Shown in pieces: positions 1 through 8,458 of a stretch of DNA of 64,000 nucleotides. Made by a program: the position numbers and the translations under genes. Position 1 is the stretch's first letter, and each line of letters opens with the position of its first letter. Origin of the DNA: Actinoallomurus sp048498315 (GTDB lineage Bacteria; Actinomycetota; Actinomycetes; Streptosporangiales; Streptosporangiaceae); contig JBEHYF010000003.1 in NCBI GenBank assembly GCA_048498315.1, positions 1 through 64,000 on the forward strand. The letters run 5' to 3'. The notes beneath the pieces were generated by a model. It was not told the origin of the DNA and made no database searches. It saw nothing but the letters and a program-made list of their open reading frames with translations.

Positions 1-203
1 TCTCCGGCCACTCCGCCGGACCGGCGACCGGCGCCACCGTCCTGTCTCACGCCCGCCGATCGCCGCGTTCACCGCGTCCGGCGCGGCGGCCGGCGCGGCG
101 GCCGGCGCGGCCACCGCCCGCTGGCCGAATCACATTCGGCTTCCACGGCCTGTAAGTGGTAAATTACTGCCGTCGGTTGGTTCGATCCGAGGGAGGCCGG
201 AGG

Positions 204-1346
204 GTGCGGCGCGAGATCTTCACCGAAGAGCACGAGGCCTTCCGCGAGACGGTCCGGTCGTTCATCGCCAAGGAGATCGAGCCGTTCCACGAGCAGTGGG
301 AGCAGGACGGCGTCGTCTCCCGGGACGTCTGGCTGGCCGCCGGACGGCAGGGGCTGCTCGGCATCGACGTCGACGAGGAGTACGGCGGCGGAGGCGACCC
401 CGACTACCGCTACTACGTGGTGCTCAACGAGGAGTTCGCCCGGGCCGGCGTCCACGGTCCCGGCTTCGCGGTGCACAACGACATCAACGGCGCCTACCTC
501 AACCGGCTCGCCACGGACGAGCAGAAGCGGCACTGGCTCCCCGGCTACTGCTCCGGCGAGATCATCACCGCGATCGCGATGACCGAGCCCGCGGCAGGCT
601 CCGACCTGCAGGGCATCCGGACCACCGCGGTGCGGGACGGCGACGACTATGTCCTCAACGGCCAGAAGACCTTCATCTCGAACGGCATCCTGTCCGACCT
701 GGTGATCGTGGTCGCGCGCACCGATCCGGACGCGGGGCACCAGGGCATCAGCCTGCTCGTCGTCGAGCGGGGCATGAAGGGGTTCGAGCGCGGCCGGAAC
801 CTCGACAAGATCGGCATGCACGCCCAGGACACCGCCGAGCTGTATTTCGAGGACGTCCGGGTGCCCAAGGAGAACCTCCTCGGCGAGGAGGGCCAGGGTT
901 TCATCTATCTCATGCAGAATCTGCCGCGCGAGCGGGTGTCGATCGGCGTCACCGCGCTGGCCGGGGCCGAGCGGGCCTTCGAGGAGACCCTGGAGTACTG
1001 CAAGACCCGCGAGGCGTTCGGCCGGCCGATCGGCCGGTTCCAGCACAACCGGTTCACGCTGGCGGAGATGAAGACCGAGCTGGCGGTCGCCCGCGCCTTC
1101 ACCGACCGGTGCATCACCGAGCACGTCGCCGGCCGCCTCGGCACCGAGGAGGCATCGATGCTGAAGTGGTGGAACACCGAGCTGTGCAACCGGGTCATCG
1201 ACCGGTGCCTGCAGCTCCACGGCGGCTACGGCTACATGCGCGAGTACCCGATCGCCCGCGCCTACCTCGACGCCCGCATCCAGACGATCTTCGGCGGCAC
1301 CACCGAGATCATGAAGGAGATCATCGGCCGCGGCCTGGGCGTCTAG
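204..1346 (+). CDS. acyl-CoA dehydrogenase
   Basis: FAD-dependent acyl-CoA dehydrogenase of about 380 residues, the usual family length. It would oxidise an acyl-CoA to the 2-enoyl-CoA and pass electrons to ETF. Visible family signatures are the substrate/FAD loop AMTEPAAGSDLQG in the middle domain and the C-terminal block LHGGYGYMREYPI followed by FGGTTEIMKEIIGRGLG, which carries the conserved glutamate of short/medium-chain members. The frame stays open upstream to 156, but the GTG at 204 is preferred because a GGGAGG-rich ribosome binding site lies just before it and the protein then begins MRREIFTEEHEAF, as relatives do. An AT-rich TAAATT at 160-165 may be its -10 box. It converges on the isochorismatase gene across a strong hairpin. 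Substrate is not predictable. Confidence 0.9.
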   Translation: MRREIFTEEHEAFRETVRSFIAKEIEPFHEQWEQDGVVSRDVWLAAGRQGLLGIDVDEEYGGGGDPDYRYYVVLNEEFARAGVHGPGFAVHNDINGAYLNRLATDEQKRHWLPGYCSGEIITAIAMTEPAAGSDLQGIRTTAVRDGDDYVLNGQKTFISNGILSDLVIVVARTDPDAGHQGISLLVVERGMKGFERGRNLDKIGMHAQDTAELYFEDVRVPKENLLGEEGQGFIYLMQNLPRERVSIGVTALAGAERAFEETLEYCKTREAFGRPIGRFQHNRFTLAEMKTELAVARAFTDRCITEHVAGRLGTEEASMLKWWNTELCNRVIDRCLQLHGGYGYMREYPIARAYLDARIQTIFGGTTEIMKEIIGRGLGV

Positions 1347-1421
1347 CCGCCGGCCGTCCGCCGATGGGTGCAGGTTCAGGTCGTGCGGACGCGTGCGGGC
1401 GACGATTCGAAATCGGTGCGC

Positions 1422-1463
1422 ACCTGATCTCCGCCCCGGTCTCGGCCGGGGCGGAGATCAGGT
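1422..1463. terminator. bidirectional hairpin terminator
   Basis: Perfect 18-bp inverted repeat (arms 1422-1439 and 1446-1463, 6-nt loop) between the convergent acyl-CoA dehydrogenase and isochorismatase genes. There is no T-tract, which is common for actinobacterial terminators. Confidence 0.8.
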
Positions 1464-1467
1464 CTGC

Positions 1468-2118
1468 TCAGGGGCGTACGAGGCCGCTGAGCGCCTCGAC
1501 CAGGGCGCTCGTCGTCATGACCACCGCGCAGCGTCTGGCGGCGTAGCTCAGGGCCGCGCGGTGTTCCTCGGCATCGAAGTCGGCGACGGCGTCGGCGACG
1601 AAGAACCGCCGCACGTCCCGGCTGAACGCGTCGCACGCGGTGACCAGGCAGCCGACGTTCGCGTAGACGCCGCAGACGATCAGCTGATCCCGGCGGGCGT
1701 CGGCGAGGATCCGTTCCAGGTCCGTTCGGACGAAGGCGCTGTCCCGCCACTTCGTCAGGACGACGTCGCCCGCGGCCGGCGCCGGCTCGTCCGCGATCTC
1801 CCGGTCGGCCGCGGCGTCGGTCATTCCCGGCCCCCAGAAGTCGTGCAGAAGACCGCGTTGCGCTGGCATCATCCGGCCCGGCTGTGCGGTGTAGACGACG
1901 GGGACGGCGAGGTCGTCCGCGGTCTTGCGGATCAGCTGCAGGTTCCGTACCAGGTCGGTCCGTGGAGACCGGTCCACCGGGAAATAGCCGAGGAAGTACC
2001 GCTGCATGTCATGGATGAGCAGCAGGGCCCGTTCCGGGTCCGGCGTCCATGAGACCCGGTTCTCCGGCAGGTCCGCCTCGGTCGGCATGGGGTAGGGGGC
2101 GATCGACGGGATGCTCAC
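1468..2118 (-). CDS. PhzD-like isochorismatase
   Basis: Isochorismatase-family hydrolase of 216 aa that closely follows PhzD in sequence pattern: the N-terminal YPMPTEADLPEN segment, LLLIHDMQRYF with the catalytic Asp (D37), YTAQPG, QRGLLHDFWGPG and LTKWRDSAF with the catalytic Lys (K123). PhzD hydrolyses 2-amino-2-deoxyisochorismate (ADIC) to 2,3-dihydro-3-hydroxyanthranilate and pyruvate; EntB/DhbB-type relatives act on isochorismate. GTG start at 2118 behind GAGG. It is the only apparently intact enzyme of a cluster whose other members (SDR, DAHP synthase, FAD monooxygenase, regulator) are broken. ADIC or isochorismate as substrate is inferred from the PhzD-like sequence and the neighbours. 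Confidence 0.88.
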   Translation of the reverse strand: MSIPSIAPYPMPTEADLPENRVSWTPDPERALLLIHDMQRYFLGYFPVDRSPRTDLVRNLQLIRKTADDLAVPVVYTAQPGRMMPAQRGLLHDFWGPGMTDAAADREIADEPAPAAGDVVLTKWRDSAFVRTDLERILADARRDQLIVCGVYANVGCLVTACDAFSRDVRRFFVADAVADFDAEEHRAALSYAARRCAVVMTTSALVEALSGLVRP

Positions 2119-2768
2119 TTGGCTGCCTCTCTGTGCGGTCGGTCATCCACCGGGACGCGCCGCCGTCGACGTACAGGTCGTGCATGGTGATGTGCCGGGC
2201 GCGGTCGGACACGAGGAACAGCACGGCGGCGGCGATGTCCTCCGGCTCGATGAGGCGCCGCAACGGGATGCCGACGCGGTACTCCTCGGGGACGCCGTCG
2301 ACGATCGCTTCCCGGCCGTGCCCGTCCCGCCACAGCGCCCGTTGCATGTCGGTGTCGGTGGAGCCCGGCGACACGACGTTGCACCGGATGCCCTCACCGG
2401 CCAGTTCGAGGCCGAGGCATTTGGCGAAGGCGACCGATGAGCCGGTCGAAGTCGGCCTCGCTCATTGTCTCGATGGGCCCTCCGGCGACGATCGCCGCGT
2501 TGTTGACGACGATGTCCACGGCGTCGTACTCACGCGCCGCGACCGCGTAGAGATTGCGGACCTCGTCCGGTACGCCGACGTCGCCCCGGACGGCGGTGGC
2601 CCGGCCGCCGGCGTCGCTGATCGCCTTGATCGTCTCCTCCGCTCCCTGTTCGTCGCGGTGGTAGTTCACGACGACCGCCGCGCCTTCGCGGGCGAGCCGC
2701 TCGGCGATGGAGCGGCCGATGCCGCGGGAGGCACCGGTGACGATGGCGACCTTCTCGTGCAGGGTCAT
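2115..2768 (-). pseudogene. broken SDR with EntA-like C-terminal half
   Basis: The N-terminal 108 codons (2768 down to about 2440) encode a normal SDR start: GASRGIGRSIAERL for cofactor binding, NNAAIV, and MSEADFDRLIG. The frame then runs into a stop near 2394. In another frame (about 2434 down to 2150) the C-terminal part follows directly: CLGLELAGEGIRCNVVSPG, STDTDMQRALW and DRARHITMHDLYVDGG, which is characteristic of EntA/DhbA-type 2,3-dihydro-2,3-dihydroxybenzoate dehydrogenases and of DHHA dehydrogenases. About 50 residues in between, including the Ser and YxxxK active site, are missing, so the protein cannot be catalytic. The N-terminal half looks FabG-like rather than EntA-like, so the locus may be a fusion of two SDR genes. 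It sits between the DAHP synthase remnant and the PhzD-like gene. Confidence 0.85.
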
Positions 2769-2813
2769 GGAACGTACGTCCTTTCGGTGGTTGCGGTGAT
2801 GTGCCGGTCGGCG

Positions 2814-3224
2814 TCATCGCGCGGCGCCGACCTTCGCGTCGGCCAGACGGCTGCTCTGCATCTCCGATGCCAGGACGAAGGCCAGTTCGATGGACTGCTT
2901 GGCGTTCAGCCGGGGATCGCACGCCGTCTCGTACCGGCGCCCGAGGTCGTCGACGAGCACGCCGTCCGCGCCGCCGACGCACTCGGTGACGTCCTCCCCG
3001 GTCATCTCGATGTGGATGCCGCCGGCGTGCGTGCCGAGCGCATCGTGCACCTCGGCCATCCGCCCGATCAGGACGTCGACGTGGCCGTCGCGGCCCGACT
3101 CCGGCCTGTGCAGGAGAGCGAACGGCGGTGGATCGGTCCCGATGATCCGGTCGAGGCCGTCCGCCGTACGGCCCTCCTCGTCCTTGCCCGGCTCCTCTAT
3201 TCCGTGGCAGTGCGCCTCGCTCAT
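2814..3224 (-). pseudogene. class II DAHP synthase, C-terminal fragment
   Basis: A 136-codon ORF whose last ~90 residues match the C-terminus of plant-type (class II) 3-deoxy-D-arabino-heptulosonate-7-phosphate synthase: ALGTHAGGIHIEMTGEDVTE, CVGG, then DDLGRRYETACDPRLNAKQS. The family is about 450 aa, so roughly three quarters, including the N-terminal metal and PEP/E4P sites, are gone. The first ~45 codons show little resemblance to the family. In secondary metabolite clusters a dedicated class II DAHP synthase boosts shikimate flux towards chorismate, which fits the neighbouring PhzD-like and EntA-like genes. Confidence 0.85.
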
Positions 3225-3302
3225 CGCCTACCCCCGTGTCGCTCGTCGTGTTCCGCCCGTGCGTGATCCGCATCGTTCATTCGCCGATGTGCGCCCCTCC
3301 GC

Positions 3303-4345
3303 TCACCGCGCTCCCCGGACCACGTCCAGCATCGCGCGCCAGTGGTCCGGGACGGTGTCGCCCCGCCACGCCACGTGGTGGTCGGGACGCACCAGCACCA
3401 GGTCGCGCTCCCAGACCTCCCGCACGCCGGGATCGCCGACCGGCAGGTGACGGACGGGAATGCCGCGTGCCCGCGCCTCCGCGGCGGCCGCCGCCCCGAT
3501 CCGCCCGGCGGTGAAGTCGACCGGGGTCAGGTCGGGGCCGAGCCGGTCGAACAGGGCGGTGCCGTCGCCGAGGAACACGTGCGGCGCTCGCCCGCCCGGC
3601 CAGGTGGTGGGCACGATCCGCTGCCAGTCCCACGGCGGTTCCGGTGCGGAGTCGGCGGCGACCACCGGCGATCCGACGTACCGGTGGCATACACGTCGCA
3701 GTGGCGCGTCGGCGGTGCCTCGGACGTGAGCGTGATTCCGGTGCGTTCCCGTACGAAGCTGTTGGCGCCGTCGCATCCGACGAGGAAGCGCGCCCGGACG
3801 GTCCGCTCGGCGCCCGTGCGGGCGCAGGCGATCGTCGCGGTGACCTCGTCGCCGGACGGGCCGCCGTCCACGGCGAACCCTGTGAGGGGCCAGCCCTCGA
3901 GCAGCTCGATCGACGGGTCGGCCCGCGATCGCTCGCGGAGGATGCTCTCCAGGAGGGAGCCCTGCAGCCGCTGGTACGGCTCCAGGGGTGCCGTACCGTC
4001 ATTCGTCCCGGCGATCCGCTTGCGGACCAGCTCGACCGAGTCGTACTCCCAGGTGGCGACCGGCCGGTCGGTCAGCGCGTGGATCCAGTGGAAGTTGAAG
4101 GAGTGTTCGGGCGCCACACCGCGTGCGCGGATCTCCGGGACGAGCCCGAGCCTGCGCATGAGCTCCATGCTCCGGCCGTTGATGAAGCTCATCTTCGGGT
4201 GCCGCGAACTGGTCGTGGACCGGTCGACGACCATGGCCTGGACGCCGTGGAACGCCAGTTCCAGGGCGAGCGTGGTACCCACTGGGCCGGCGTCGACGAT
4301 CAGTACGGGGATCAGCGGCGCGCGGCCCGCGTTGGACGGAGACAC
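3303..4345 (-). pseudogene. FAD aromatic monooxygenase, internally deleted and frameshifted
   Basis: From 4345 to about 3670 the frame encodes the N-terminal half of a PheA/TfdB-type FAD-dependent hydroxylase: a dinucleotide-binding segment, RSMELMRRLGL, YQRLQGSLLESIL, and FLVGCDGANSFVRERTGI. It then continues out of frame. The C-terminal thioredoxin-like domain (DGTALFDRLGPDLTPVDF to DHHVAWRG) is found in another frame down to the stop at 3303. The middle third, with the FAD-contacting GDAAH region, is missing. The GxGxxG motif reads DAGPVG, so its first glycine is also lost. Family members are about 500-550 aa. Probably a tailoring hydroxylase of the dead cluster. Confidence 0.85.
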
Positions 4346-4381
4346 GGCGACAAAGCTGCCAGTTCTCCATAAATCGGTGCA

Positions 4382-5407
4382 TCACGCGTTCTCGTGATTC
4401 CCGGTGCCGTGCGCCTCGACGAGACTCTTCGTCAGGACGCGGCGCGTCAGCTCCACCCTGTTCGAGACGCCGAGCTTGGCGAAGGCATGCCGGAGGTGGG
4501 TGTCGACGGTGTGCGGCGACACCGAGAGCCGGGAGGCAACGGCCTGGTCGGTCAGCCCTTCGGCGACCAGCCGGACCACCCGATGCTCCGCACGGGTCAG
4601 GCCGGCCAGGGGCGCGTCCGCGGCCCGCGCCTCGGGCGCTCGGGGACGCGGCGCGCCGGGTGCGGCCGCAAGCCGCCGTAGGGGAGGAGCTTCGGGTGCG
4701 GCGGCGGACGCCGCGACCTCATCGCCCGCCGCCGCCCAGCCGACCCAGATCCGGGCGTGCAGGAGTTCCTGCGCCGCTGCCGGCACGCGGTCGAACGACG
4801 CGTCGCGCACCACGTCGTACCGGAACGTCAGCCCCGGCCCGCTCCACTGGACCAAGCCGGCCGCGAGCACCTCGCTCTGGGCGCGCACGAGTTCCGCACG
4901 CGCGTGTCCGGTGAGCGCCGCGGCGTCATCGACGGTGAACGGACGGGTCAGGGCCGCCCCCGCCGCCAGGAGCCGCTGTGCCTCGCACGACAGCTCGGCC
5001 AGGCGCATGAGCGCCGTCGGCATGTCGCCCACGTTCCCCGGCTCCGCGAGCCCGGCCGTGCCGTTCCGCGGCGCGAGGCCACCGGAACCGCACAGCAGCT
5101 CGCGCAGGACTAACGGGTTCCCCCGCGCGCGGGAGATCAGCCGCGACCTACTCGGATCCGGCCGCGCGCCGAGCAGAAGCGCGCCGAGGCGGGCTGCGTC
5201 CTCCGCTCGGAGCGGGCCGACCGGTATCCGGACCGCCCCCCGGCCGGCCAGCCATTCCACGGCGTACTGGCCTGCCGACCGCACCGGCAGGAGCCGCCGG
5301 GCCAGGATCCACAGCACCGGCGGACCGTTCTGCTCGGGCACCAGGCGGCACAGTTCCCGGGCGGTCGGCGTGTCGGCGCGGTGCACGTCGTCGAGGCAGA
5401 CCACCAC
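4382..5407 (-). pseudogene. truncated LAL-type LuxR regulator
   Basis: The C-terminal ~60 residues are a LuxR helix-turn-helix (LTRAEHRVVRLVAEGLTDQA, then RLSVSPHTVDTHLRHAFAKL). The N-terminus begins inside an ATPase domain at the Walker B segment VVCLDDVHRAD. The Walker A part and most of the central helical region of these ~900-aa regulators are absent, and the ATPase remnant runs into the HTH through an Ala/Pro-rich stretch. The reading frame can be followed upstream without a good start codon to about 5510 (IRLRDLLDLYRAD and further LAL-like residues), where homology stops beside the carboxylesterase remnant. It is likely the former pathway-specific activator. A short DNA-binding product could still be made from GTG 5407. 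Confidence 0.8.
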
Positions 5408-5557
5408 CGGCGTGTCGGCACGGTACAGGTCGAGCAGGTCGCGTAGCCGGATGGTGGGAGACGATCGCCCGATCTCCGGGGCGGCGACGGCGAACCCGCG
5501 ACGGCGGGCGAATCCAGAGCGCCGCCGTCACGATGACGCAGTCGCCCGCCGAGGCGA

Positions 5558-6064
5558 CCAAGGCCGTTCTTCGTCACCGACGAAGCGATCAGGAACGCCG
5601 GGCGGCAGGACATCGTGGAACTGATGCGCGGCCGATTCGCCGATCAGGCGGAATCAGTTTATGACCGGTATCGGACACAACGGCCTGACCTCATGCCGGT
5701 GCAGGTGTTGACCGCCGCTCTGACGGATGACGAATTCCATCGTCCGTCGGAGGAACTGGCGTGCGCGTGGGCGCGCGCGGGCAGGCGCGCCCATCTTTAC
5801 CGGTTCGACTGGCAATCGCCGGCGTGGGACGGGCTGCTCGGCGCCTGCCATGCGATCGAGCTGCCGTTCTTTTTCGCGAATCTGGATGCCTGGCCGGACG
5901 CGCTGATGCTGCGGGGCGTCGACCGCGACCGGCTCCGGCCACTGGCCCGGGCGTACGGCTCGGCGCTGGCCGCGTTCGTCAGGAGCGGCGAACCCGGCGG
6001 TGCCGGGCTGCCGCAGTGGGAGCCCTGTACACCGGAGCACCCGGTCCGGATGCTGTTCGAGTGA
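5558..6064 (+). pseudogene. type B carboxylesterase, C-terminal fragment
   Basis: About 165 codons matching the C-terminal third of para-nitrobenzyl/type B carboxylesterases: a helical stretch, then YRFDWQSPAWDGLLGACHAI with the catalytic His (ACHAIELPF), NLDAW, and FVRSGEPGGAGLPQWEPC. GTG 5615 is the first plausible start, but homology extends upstream to about 5558 and the domain with the GxSxG nucleophile is missing. The family is about 500 aa. The left edge lies within about 50 bp of the point where the LuxR remnant loses its 5' end, which suggests one deletion removed the start of both genes. Confidence 0.8.
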
Positions 6065-6253
6065 CCGGCGGTGCATCACGCTCGATCTCGTCAGGCGGGC
6101 ACGACGAGTGCCCGCCGACGGCCGGTGGACCGCCGCGGCGTGCCGCATGTTCCAGATCCGGTGGTTGAGCGGCCGTGGCGAGGGTCAGAACAAGGGTGAC
6201 GCCGTACACCGCCCGGTGGGCGGTACGGGCAGGTCCGGGCAGGAAGGGAACCC

Positions 6254-6367
6254 ATGGGGCGGGCAGGGCGCGTGCGGCCGACGCTGGAGAGCGTGGCGGT
6301 GTACGGGACGCAGCGCGGCACCCCGTACGGCTACTCCCTCTGGGAGTTCCAGGTGTACGGCTCGTGA
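6254..6367 (+). pseudogene. tail of a discoidin (F5/8 type C) domain protein
   Basis: A 37-codon ORF whose end reads VAVYGTQRGTPYGYSLWEFQ followed by VYGS and a stop. This is the typical final strand pair of an F5/8 type C (CBM32-like) domain, as found at the C-terminus of secreted glycosidases. Nothing upstream belongs to the domain in any frame, so this is a relic. The rest of 6065-6606 shows no gene that can be supported. Confidence 0.6.
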
Positions 6368-6606
6368 CCACGCCGCCCGCCTGACCACGGTTCCCGCCTC
6401 CCGGCGGTGCTCGCTCACCGGTGGGAGGCGGGCCGCCGGACCTCCGCTCGTCCGCCGGGGCGGGCGACCCTTCGCCGCCGCCCTCGGCGAGGGTGCCCGG
6501 CGGCGCACGCGCGGCACGTCCCCGGCCGCCCGGAAGCCGGGCATGGCCGGCGTTCCGGGGGCGCCGGGGGCACCGACGCGGCGCCGCGTGGGTTCCGGCG
6601 CCCGGG

Positions 6607-7431
6607 TCATCGGACCAGGACCTGGTTCGCGGGGGCGTTCTTGTCGCGGGTCCAGCCGGCGTGGCCATCGGACGCCCGCCAGTGACGGCCCGCGTAGCGC
6701 ACTTCGCGCAGGCCGTAGGTCTGGGCGTGCGCGACCATCCACACCGCCATCGTCCAGCCGGCCCGGGTGTTCGGTGCGCTGATGCCGTTGCCCGTGCCCG
6801 GGCGTTTCAGTTCCGCCCGCAGGTCGGCCAGCGCCCGCGCCGCGTCGGAGTGCTTCTTGCGCTTGTTCGGCGGATACCAGCAGCGTACGGCGCCGGGGAG
6901 ACGGCCGGTGTAGGCGGCGGCGAGGACGCGGGCGTCCGCCTCGTGCCGGGCGTAGGCGGTGCCGTCGGCGCTGCGCTGTACCTTCTGCGCCGCCTCGTGC
7001 ACGGACATGCCGGTGTAGTCCTTCACCTTGACCAGGGCGCTGAAGAACTTGCCCGACGCGTACGCGGGATCCCTCAGCTGCTGGGCCGTGCCCCAGCCCT
7101 GGGACGGACGCTGCTGGAAGAGACCGACCGAGTCGCGGTCGCCGCTTTGCAGGTTGCGCAGGTGCGACTCCTGCAGCGCGGTCGCGTACGCGATGACGGT
7201 GGCCTGCTCAGGCAGCCTGCGGTGCAGCGCGACGGCCGCGATCGTCGCGGCATTGGCCGCCTGGTCGAGGTCGAGCGGCATCACCTGGGAGCCGTCGCGT
7301 GCCTCGCAGTTCGTGCCATGGAGGTAGGGGCGGAAGTGGATGTACAGCGCGACCGTGCTGCCGGCGATCACCAGCAGCGTGACCATGGCCATGACGGCGA
7401 GCCGCAGCCGCCTCGCGCTCCTCCAACTCAC
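6607..7431 (-). CDS. membrane-anchored conserved actinobacterial protein, lysozyme-like fold suspected
   Basis: 274 aa with one N-terminal membrane segment (about residues 9-30, LAVMAMVTLLVIAGSTVAL) and an extracytoplasmic domain. The domain contains ANAATIAAVALHRRLPE, ALQESHLRN, DRDSVGLFQQRPSQGWG and DARVLAAAYTGRLPGAVRC. The ALQESHLRNL...SVGLFQQR pattern recalls the catalytic Glu and Gln/Phe-Gln region of lytic transglycosylase-like folds. Relatives are common in actinobacteria, usually without a proven function. GTG 7431 is chosen because a TACCTT hexamer lies six bases upstream, giving a leaderless mRNA. A 638-codon open frame on this strand continues through dapD but is a GC-skew artefact. 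Divergent from dapD across 69 bp, close to other wall hydrolases. Confidence 0.75.
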   Translation of the reverse strand: MSWRSARRLRLAVMAMVTLLVIAGSTVALYIHFRPYLHGTNCEARDGSQVMPLDLDQAANAATIAAVALHRRLPEQATVIAYATALQESHLRNLQSGDRDSVGLFQQRPSQGWGTAQQLRDPAYASGKFFSALVKVKDYTGMSVHEAAQKVQRSADGTAYARHEADARVLAAAYTGRLPGAVRCWYPPNKRKKHSDAARALADLRAELKRPGTGNGISAPNTRAGWTMAVWMVAHAQTYGLREVRYAGRHWRASDGHAGWTRDKNAPANQVLVR

Positions 7432-7500
7432 GGTGAGAAGGTACCGGCTCGGCGGCCCTGCCCGACATCTCGTCGCCGCGCCGCCGCTATTCTCGGCGCC
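7432..7500. promoter_or_regulatory. divergent leaderless promoters (7431 gene and dapD)
   Basis: TACCTT on the minus strand (7438-7443) lies 6 nt from the GTG at 7431. TATTCT on the plus strand (7488-7493) lies 7 nt from the dapD ATG. Both have the geometry of actinobacterial leaderless -10 boxes. Confidence 0.6.
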
Positions 7501-8337
7501 ATGACCGACACGTTCACCAGCCCGATCTCCAGCGCCATCGATGAGCTGTGGGAGCGCCGGGCCGAGCTGAGCCCGGCTGACGCCGACGCCCGCGCCGTCA
7601 TCGTGGCCGCCGTCGACCTGATCGACGAGGGACGGGCCCGGGTGGCGGTCGTCGACGAGGCCACCGACGAGGTCGTCGTCGACGAGCGCGCCAAGCGGGC
7701 GATCCTGCTGAGCTTCAAGGTGCTGGGCATGGCCCGCGCCCAGGTGGGCGACTTCCACTACCACGACCGCATCCCGCTGAAGACGCGCCTCGACGGCGTG
7801 CGTGTGGTGCCGGGCGCGATCGTCCGGTGGGGCTCCTACCTCGCGCCGGGTGTGGTGCTGATGCCGTCGTTCACCAACGTCGGCGCGTACGTCGGCTCCG
7901 GGACGATGGTCGACACGTGGGCCACGGTCGGGTCGTGCGCGCAGATCGGCAAGAACGTCCACCTGTCCGGCGGCGTCGGCATCGGCGGCGTGCTGGAGCC
8001 GCCGAACGCCAAGCCGGTCGTGATCGAGGACGAGGCGATGATCGGCAGCCGCTCGATGATCGTCGAGGGGGCCCGCGTCGGCAAGGGCGCGGTGGTCGGC
8101 TCCGGCACGAACCTGTCGGCCTCGATGCCGGTCATCGACGTGCAGACGGGCGAGGAGATCTCCCGCGGCCGCATCCCCGACTGGTGCGTCGCGGTGGGCG
8201 GTTCGCGGCTCAGGGAGTTCCCCGGCGGCACCTTCGGCATGCCGGCCGTCCTGGTGATCAAGCGGCTGGAGCCGGGCGTGCGCCACGACAAGTCCCAGCT
8301 CAACGACGTGCTGCGGGATCACGGCCTGAGCGGCTGA
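7501..8337 (+). CDS. dapD: tetrahydrodipicolinate N-succinyltransferase
   Basis: 278 aa. Catalyses succinyl-CoA + tetrahydrodipicolinate to N-succinyl-2-amino-6-ketopimelate in the succinylase branch of lysine/meso-DAP synthesis. The left-handed beta-helix core is clear: NVGAYVGSGTMVDTWATVGS, CAQIGKNVHLSGGVGIGGVL, EPPNAKPVVIEDEAMIGSRS, MIVEGARVGKGAVVGSGTNL. The core resembles the E. coli type enzyme (274 aa) rather than the longer mycobacterial form. ATG 7501 is placed by the TATTCT box at 7488. dapE, the next step but one in the pathway, is 2.2 kb downstream with wall hydrolases between, so this is a loose DAP/peptidoglycan neighbourhood. Confidence 0.95.
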   Translation: MTDTFTSPISSAIDELWERRAELSPADADARAVIVAAVDLIDEGRARVAVVDEATDEVVVDERAKRAILLSFKVLGMARAQVGDFHYHDRIPLKTRLDGVRVVPGAIVRWGSYLAPGVVLMPSFTNVGAYVGSGTMVDTWATVGSCAQIGKNVHLSGGVGIGGVLEPPNAKPVVIEDEAMIGSRSMIVEGARVGKGAVVGSGTNLSASMPVIDVQTGEEISRGRIPDWCVAVGGSRLREFPGGTFGMPAVLVIKRLEPGVRHDKSQLNDVLRDHGLSG

Positions 8338-8416
8338 CCGCCGCGCCGGCGCGGCGGTCAGCCGCCGGTGGCCGTGGCCCGTGCGGCCGCCGCGCACCGA
8401 CGTAACCGGAGCGTAA

Positions 8417-8449
8417 GAGGCGCCGGGACCCGCGCGGCCCCGGCGCCTC
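8417..8449. terminator. hairpin between dapD and GH25 lysozyme
   Basis: Inverted repeat with 11-bp arms (8417-8427 and 8439-8449), 11-nt loop, between two convergent genes. Confidence 0.65.
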
Positions 8450-8458
8450 GTCAACGGG

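Noticed and set aside
1..203. Gene at the left edge
   Set aside because: No frame resembles a protein; it is probably the upstream region of the acyl-CoA dehydrogenase.
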